A stretch of 16,924 nt of DNA from Lachnospiraceae bacterium. GTDB lineage: Bacteria > Bacillota > Clostridia > Lachnospirales > Lachnospiraceae. Of the stretch, positions 13,347-16,924 are shown piece after piece. The notes under the pieces are model-generated. The model did no database searches. It was not told the DNA's origin and saw only the letters and a list, made by a program, of their open reading frames with translations. Both the position numbers and the translations under genes were made by a program. The stretch lies in NCBI GenBank assembly GCA_900770785.1, contig CAAGLJ010000106.1, forward strand, positions 1 to 16,924. The letters run 5' to 3'. Each line of letters starts with the position of its first letter. Within the stretch, counting starts at the first letter, position 1.

Positions 13347-14771
13347 TTATTCCTCCATTCCGAACAACTTCGGTTCTTTAGGCTGAGCCTCTGCTACCAT
13401 TGCTTTAGCTTCTTCTTCACTCATGCCCTCAAACTTAACATAATACATCCAGGGTGGAACATCCCCTTGCAGCCTGTATTTCCACCATGAAACTTTATCC
13501 TCTTCGTACGAATAGGTAATATCACCAAAATTAAACGCATCTGATAATGCAGCCTTCATATCCGAATATGTATTTGACCATGATTCTGCTGGAATATTTG
13601 TATATATATCAGCAAATTTACTCGCCCCATATAACAGCTTTATCATTGTATCTTTTAAAGGATCGCGAAGATTTTTAATTGTCCGTATCGTGCTTTGGTC
13701 ATCTGCTTCCACCTGCGTAGCTGTTATTGCTCCAGTTTTTTCGTCTAGCACAAAAAAACCTTGGTCATATCCCAGCTTTGTCGAAATCATGGCCAGAATT
13801 GAATTAATGTCCTGTATTCTTTGCTCTGTCAAAAGTGTGGCAACATGTTCATCTATTTTTTGTTCTGTCACTCCAGTTGACATCTGTAGTCCTTTTAAGA
13901 ATCTCGGCAGCTTAACATTGTGATTTTTTGCGAACAGGATTGCCTGTTGCGGTACGAATGTCATGTGCTTACTATCCTCAATTTCTCCACTCTTACGACT
14001 CCATGCTATATCTAAATCCTTAAGCTCTTCTTCACATAGGGCCCACACTGGTAATTTTAATGGGCTATCCCTATCAATAAAGTTGGGCTTGGGATTGCCG
14101 TAATAGGCGAATAGAGGAATGTCTACATTTTCAAGACCTATCTCTGGTGTTAATTCTGCCCATTCAGGAACCTCCGATAAAGCACATGGCTCTCCTTTTG
14201 ATTTTGACCCGATACTTTTATAGGCCTTATTGCTTACCACATATATTTTCTTTTCCCCAACTTTTTCAAATCTGTGATATTCAAATTTGGTATATACTCT
14301 TTTTCCAATATATTTTTTTCTAACGAATATGCACCCAAGAATATTGCCATTACTATCCCACTCTGTAGGCATAAATGACCCTGGATAGAAATAATCAATA
14401 CTATCTACGTTTGGTTTAAACATAATTCCGGCATTTCCCAAGGCATCGGAAACTTTTTCGTCTATTTTTTGCATTAAGTAATCTGAAATCTGTTGCAAAT
14501 ATCTTCCTCTCTGTGAATCGGGAAGATTAATCCCGATATCAAGTGTGACCAGCCCAGAAGTAACATTGTTGATATACTGAGCGAAATTAATTGTCTTAAT
14601 ATCATCTTCCTTATCCACCCAATACGGATCTCCGGCGGTAATGTTGTACCACAGACTAATCATTGAATCCATTTTACTTGAATTATTTACTTCAATTCCG
14701 AAAACTTCTTTCGCTTCTTTTCTTAAAAACATCTTGCCTAAAGTCTCCTTTATTCGATTAATCAATCCCAT
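13347..14771 (-). CDS. Portal protein (SPP1 Gp6-like)
   Basis: The portal forms the dodecameric ring at one capsid vertex through which DNA enters and leaves. The 474-residue protein has the size and layout of SPP1 Gp6-type portals: an N-terminal IKETLGKMFLRKE helix, a SGDPYW-like ITAGDPYWVDKED segment, an EYHRFEK wing strand region, LPVWALCEEELKDLDIAWSR near residue 245, and a helical region (about 290-380) with VATLLTEQRIQDINSI and the clip/stem part. The C-terminus is acidic. The ATG at 14771 lies one base after the TerL stop (TAG-C-ATG) with GGGTGG upstream. A longer 25-codon N-terminal extension inside terL is less likely because it lacks a site and does not look like a portal start. Confidence 0.95.
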   Translation of the reverse strand: MGLINRIKETLGKMFLRKEAKEVFGIEVNNSSKMDSMISLWYNITAGDPYWVDKEDDIKTINFAQYINNVTSGLVTLDIGINLPDSQRGRYLQQISDYLMQKIDEKVSDALGNAGIMFKPNVDSIDYFYPGSFMPTEWDSNGNILGCIFVRKKYIGKRVYTKFEYHRFEKVGEKKIYVVSNKAYKSIGSKSKGEPCALSEVPEWAELTPEIGLENVDIPLFAYYGNPKPNFIDRDSPLKLPVWALCEEELKDLDIAWSRKSGEIEDSKHMTFVPQQAILFAKNHNVKLPRFLKGLQMSTGVTEQKIDEHVATLLTEQRIQDINSILAMISTKLGYDQGFFVLDEKTGAITATQVEADDQSTIRTIKNLRDPLKDTMIKLLYGASKFADIYTNIPAESWSNTYSDMKAALSDAFNFGDITYSYEEDKVSWWKYRLQGDVPPWMYYVKFEGMSEEEAKAMVAEAQPKEPKLFGMEE

Positions 14772-14772
14772 G

Positions 14773-15960
14773 CTATACCACCCACGCATTATAAACTCTT
14801 GCGATTCCGTAAATATAATAACGCAAGGCATCCATATGATGGTCATTTTCTTTTATGACTGCATCATCATTACTTTTGTCATCCCATGAATATTGTTGAA
14901 ACTCCTTAATTGTTTCAACACAGCTCTCATGTATTTTAATAAGTCCATAATTTAAATACTTTGTCACTTCTTGTATTCCGTTCAATACATCATTATTCGC
15001 GCCCTCTACAATGTATTTGCCATACTTAATTATTGTTTGAATAAAACCCGCTGCTGATGGGTCAACTACTACTTTTTCAACAGGCAAAGTACCTATGGCA
15101 TTATCCATAAGTTTGTAGTATTCCTCATTATCCTTTCTTCCCTGTTTTTTCCCATCGTGGTGAACCTCTTTTATCATTCTGGAATTTCTACCATCAAATT
15201 CATACAAATTTACCGCGAAGGCATTTACTGTTCCGTAATCAATGGTTACAAAATATTTGCATTTTGGTTTATACTCTATTTCCCCTCCGAATGTATGTTT
15301 TTCTTTGCTAAACATCGGATATACAAGTCCTTCTGCAAGTTTCCACTCTCCCAATATGTAGCGTGAATAATATACGCTGCCCTCATATTCTTTGCATAAA
15401 TTATTTACAAATTCAGGATCCAAAAACGGATTATCAAATATTGTATATTCCTGCACATAAGTATCAAAGTCTTTGCTGTCAAGAAATTCTTTTAACCAAT
15501 GATCAGGCCCCTGTGGATTTAATGCTCCGTCAAAGCAAGAGTAAGGTTTATCTAAACGTGATTTCAGCATTTCAAATACTTCTTCGTTCCAATCTGCCAC
15601 CTCATCTCCATATACATACTTGATGGATGAGCCTCTCATTTTAGATACTTGACTTACCTTCTCTGCTCCAAGACAATAAGCCATCTCGCCAAATAGGTAA
15701 CATTTGTTCTGGCTATTTATATCACCCACCAAATCAGCTCCCCATATATTCCTCATTGGCTCTAATATATTACGCTCGATAGTGGACTTTGTAACTCCAA
15801 GTATGACCGCTAGACCTGGCTTTCCTATTCTTGCTCTGATACGTTTAGGTATGACATAAAAATCCATATATGTCTTACCACTTCGCGTTGCTCCAGTTTT
15901 AAAATTCCATCTTTTATTTGCATGGTCAAAATATTCTCTTTGTTTTTGACTAAATGGCAT
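14773..15960 (-). CDS. terL: Terminase large subunit (packaging ATPase and nuclease)
   Basis: This is the packaging motor that hydrolyses ATP to pump DNA into the prohead and cuts the concatemer. The 395-residue protein is of the PBSX-like Terminase type. Residues 23-30 (GATRSGKT) are the Walker A motif, residues 115-120 (YVYGDE) the Walker B motif with its catalytic Glu, and N-terminal ATPase and C-terminal RNase-H-like nuclease domains follow in order. Nuclease acidic residues are seen at D241 (VTIDYG), D300 (VVVDPSAAG) and D377 (HHMDALRYY). All key residues are present, so it should be active. The ATG at 15960 overlaps the TGA of the small subunit by one base. The stop is one base from the portal ATG. 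Confidence 0.97.
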   Translation of the reverse strand: MPFSQKQREYFDHANKRWNFKTGATRSGKTYMDFYVIPKRIRARIGKPGLAVILGVTKSTIERNILEPMRNIWGADLVGDINSQNKCYLFGEMAYCLGAEKVSQVSKMRGSSIKYVYGDEVADWNEEVFEMLKSRLDKPYSCFDGALNPQGPDHWLKEFLDSKDFDTYVQEYTIFDNPFLDPEFVNNLCKEYEGSVYYSRYILGEWKLAEGLVYPMFSKEKHTFGGEIEYKPKCKYFVTIDYGTVNAFAVNLYEFDGRNSRMIKEVHHDGKKQGRKDNEEYYKLMDNAIGTLPVEKVVVDPSAAGFIQTIIKYGKYIVEGANNDVLNGIQEVTKYLNYGLIKIHESCVETIKEFQQYSWDDKSNDDAVIKENDHHMDALRYYIYGIARVYNAWVV

Positions 15961-16400
15961 CAGACAACACCGCCTATTTCTTTCAATACTTCATCCAGTT
16001 TTTTCAAGGCATCAATATTACCTTCTTTTTCGCCGTTCCATCCGCGAAAATTGTTTCTTAGACTAAACTGCGCACCATTCGCACCTTCGCGGTCAAACAG
16101 TCTTTCTTCGGCATATTGCTCCACCCTTGCTTTCGCACGTGTAATCGTGTCATTAAACTCATCGCGCCCCTCATAATTGAGTAATGCCTGTCTGCTTGCA
16201 AATCCTAAAGCAAGAGCAAGGCCGGTAATTGTAGGCGGTTTACTTCCTACAACAACTACCCCGCCATACTTATTCAATACTGGATTGCCGTCATCATCTT
16301 TTAAAACAGTACCCTCACAATCCTCAAAATATTTATCAATCTTATTTTGTATTTCTTTTTTACTTTTATATTTGGGAGGCCTTCCTCCTAAATTTCCCAT
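15960..16400 (-). CDS. terS: Terminase small subunit (P22 gp3-like DNA-packaging protein)
   Basis: This is the DNA-recognition subunit that selects the phage genome for packaging. The 146-residue protein begins with GRPPKYKSKKEIQNKIDKYF, a basic start common in small terminases. It continues with PPTITGLALALGFASRQALLNYEGRDEF (about residues 55-80), a helix-turn-helix like that of the GP3_package family, and ends with GAQFSLRNNFRGWNGE, also typical. The ATG at 16400 has GGAG six bases upstream. An in-frame TTG at 16412 and ATG at 16406 would place that site inside the gene and are less likely. It overlaps the large subunit gene by one base, and its upstream spacer carries a hairpin and promoter-like element. 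Confidence 0.92.
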   Translation of the reverse strand: MGNLGGRPPKYKSKKEIQNKIDKYFEDCEGTVLKDDDGNPVLNKYGGVVVVGSKPPTITGLALALGFASRQALLNYEGRDEFNDTITRAKARVEQYAEERLFDREGANGAQFSLRNNFRGWNGEKEGNIDALKKLDEVLKEIGGVV

Positions 16401-16426
16401 ATACATCTCCAATTCAGTAGAAAATA

Positions 16427-16484
16427 AAAACTCTGCAATCGATAATATAGTTTCTCAACACTATTTTACCGCCTACAGAGTTTT
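16427..16484 (-). terminator. Large hairpin upstream of the terminase genes, possible terminator
   Basis: On the transcribed strand AAAACTCTGTA pairs with TGCAGAGTTTT (11 pairs, one G-U). An inner stem (TAAAATAGT with ACTATATTA, one mismatch) has an 8-base loop, separated from the outer stem by an internal loop. The 3' arm continues into TTTTTATTTT, so it could act as a terminator for the upstream transcript. The plus strand also ends in a T-rich run, so it may be bidirectional. The stem overlaps the -10-like hexamer of the promoter candidate. Confidence 0.5.
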
Positions 16485-16499
16485 GTTTTGTATGCACAT
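16463..16499 (-). promoter_or_regulatory. Putative promoter for the packaging genes
   Basis: The element ATGTGCATACAAA (16499-16487) begins within the stop codon of the 104-residue gene and is followed after 18 bases by TAAAAT (16468-16463). The same element and gap precede the scaffold gene. There is no classical -35 box, hence possible activator dependence. The expected start point lies about 50-60 bases before the small terminase ATG. Confidence 0.45.
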
Positions 16500-16813
16500 T
16501 ATCTATTTTCATTGCAATTCCATATACCACACAGAATCATCCAACGCTTAATTGCTTCCATGCCTTTCCTTCGATAAGCGTAGAAATCCTCTGGTCTCAT
16601 ATATATATAATCCATCTTACATATATTATTGTATGATATTCCATCAGTTAAACTTCGGTATATGTACGGTGAAATATAAGTATGGATTTCAGATAGTGCA
16701 TTTTTTATCAACATTTTTTCTTCTTCATTAGCCTGTCTACAAAAGTCAAGAATATATCTTTTCTCGTGGTCTGTAATTCCATAATCTGAATATGATTTTT
16801 CTCTTGTCCGCAT
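16499..16813 (-). CDS. Protein of unknown function preceding terminase (candidate late regulator)
   Basis: This 104-residue basic, helical protein is not one I can assign to a named family. Its shape is: YSDYGITDHEKRYILDFCRQA, a middle helix (NEEEKMLIKNALSEI), then SLTDGISYNNICKMDYIYM and PEDFYAYRRKGMEAIKRWM. The second half looks like a helix-turn-helix with a Tyr/Arg-rich recognition end, and proteins with this look commonly precede terminase genes in Clostridia phages. Position just upstream of terS is that of ArpU/RinA-type late activators, so a regulatory role is a reasonable guess, not shown. The ATG at 16813 has a strong AGGAGGT site. The stop lies at the start of the promoter-like element. 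Confidence 0.85.
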   Translation of the reverse strand: MRTREKSYSDYGITDHEKRYILDFCRQANEEEKMLIKNALSEIHTYISPYIYRSLTDGISYNNICKMDYIYMRPEDFYAYRRKGMEAIKRWMILCGIWNCNENR

Positions 16814-16832
16814 TATACCTCCTGTTTTTCAT

Positions 16833-16922
16833 TCAAATCCGATCCCCGGACACCGGCGGCCACACCAGCCGCCAGTATTCAATTATCAATGTGCTTGGGT
16901 TAGTTCTCAAAACAATCTCTTT
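16833..16922 (-). CDS. Possible C-terminal end of an upstream gene, cut by the window
   Basis: One minus-strand frame is open from the window edge for 29 codons (TNPSTLIIEYWRLVWPP and a few more) and stops with TGA at 16835-16833, 19 bases before the next ATG. It is the only frame here without an early stop. The stretch 16845-16873 is unusually GC-rich and can form a hairpin (GGCGGC/GCCGCC, 16855-16873). It may be the end of a real gene or just a leader. I do not recognise it. Confidence 0.35.
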   Translation of the reverse strand, partial: KEIVLRTNPSTLIIEYWRLVWPPVSGDRI

Positions 16923-16924
16923 CC

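Larger units (their letters stand above)
1..16924 (-). mobile_element. Late structural module of a siphovirus-type phage or prophage
   Basis: The gene order is terminase, portal, MuF protein, scaffold, capsid, connectors, tail tube, chaperones, tape measure, Dit-like protein and hub protein. This is the canonical head-to-tail order of Firmicutes siphoviruses, and the run of Phage_min_cap2, GP20, Minor_capsid_2/3 and Gp15 families resembles Listeria A118-type phages. All genes are on one strand. Both window ends lie inside phage genes or their leaders. No integrase, repressor, lysis or host gene is present, so neither the element's limits nor lysogeny can be judged here. Confidence 0.93.

Noticed and set aside
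14772..14846. 25-codon N-terminal extension of the portal gene
   Set aside because: It overlaps the large terminase end, has no ribosome binding site, and the internal ATG at 14771 with GGGTGG gives a typical portal start.
16401..16412. TTG or upstream ATG start for the small terminase
   Set aside because: The GGAG site lies between these starts and the ATG at 16400, at the right distance only for the latter.
1..16924. CRISPR array, tRNA gene, insertion sequence or defence system
   Set aside because: No regular direct repeats with spacers, no clover-leaf sequence, no transposase and no defence domain were found; all assured genes are virion or packaging genes.

Overview
The window is the late structural region of a siphovirus-type tailed phage or prophage. 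Every supported gene lies on the minus strand, so transcription runs from high to low coordinates. The gene families point to a low-GC Gram-positive host, most likely a Clostridia/Lachnospiraceae-type gut Firmicute: a gp3-like small terminase, SPP1-like portal, Phage_min_cap2, GP20 scaffold, Minor_capsid_2/3, Gp15 and XkdX. Strong Shine-Dalgarno sequences and AT-rich spacers agree. The host assignment is an inference. No integrase, attachment site, lysis gene or host gene is visible, so prophage and virion genome cannot be told apart.

Layout in order of transcription. (1) 16924-16499: the end of an uncertain upstream reading frame and a 104-residue protein of unknown function just before the packaging genes. 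(2) 16500-13347: a spacer with a promoter-like element and a large hairpin, then small terminase, large terminase and portal in tight succession. (3) 13342-10862: a three-gene fibre cassette (649-residue fibre, 129-residue accessory protein, 36-residue XkdX protein). Such cassettes normally sit at the tail tip, but here it separates the portal from the MuF-type minor capsid gene. (4) 10828-9614: MuF-type protein, followed by a strong intrinsic terminator, a second copy of the promoter-like element and a GC-rich structured leader. (5) 9347-7615: scaffold, major capsid protein, and a small HeH/LEM-like reading frame with no usual start codon, in the -1 frame relative to the capsid gene. (6) 7611-5684: four connector, neck and tail-completion genes. 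(7) 5605-1314: tail tube, two tail-assembly chaperones and tape measure. (8) 1310-1: a Dit-like protein and the first 313 residues of the tail hub protein, which runs off the window.

The genes form one virion-assembly programme. The terminase cuts and pumps DNA through the portal; scaffold and capsid build the prohead; the connectors seal it; the tube polymerises around the tape measure with chaperone help; the tip proteins and fibres contact the host. Most genes overlap or are spaced by a few bases and look translationally coupled. The exceptions are the two promoter/terminator regions and two spacers with hairpins, placed just upstream of the major capsid and tail tube genes. The longest stretch without an assured gene is about 266 bases (9348-9613), described below.

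Most worth a second look: the fibre cassette inside the head module; the possible capsid frameshift extension; the paired 13-base element with identical spacing to a -10-like hexamer; the terminator overlapped by a small reading frame; the structured leader before the scaffold gene; and strict 11- and 34-residue aromatic repeats in the tape measure protein.
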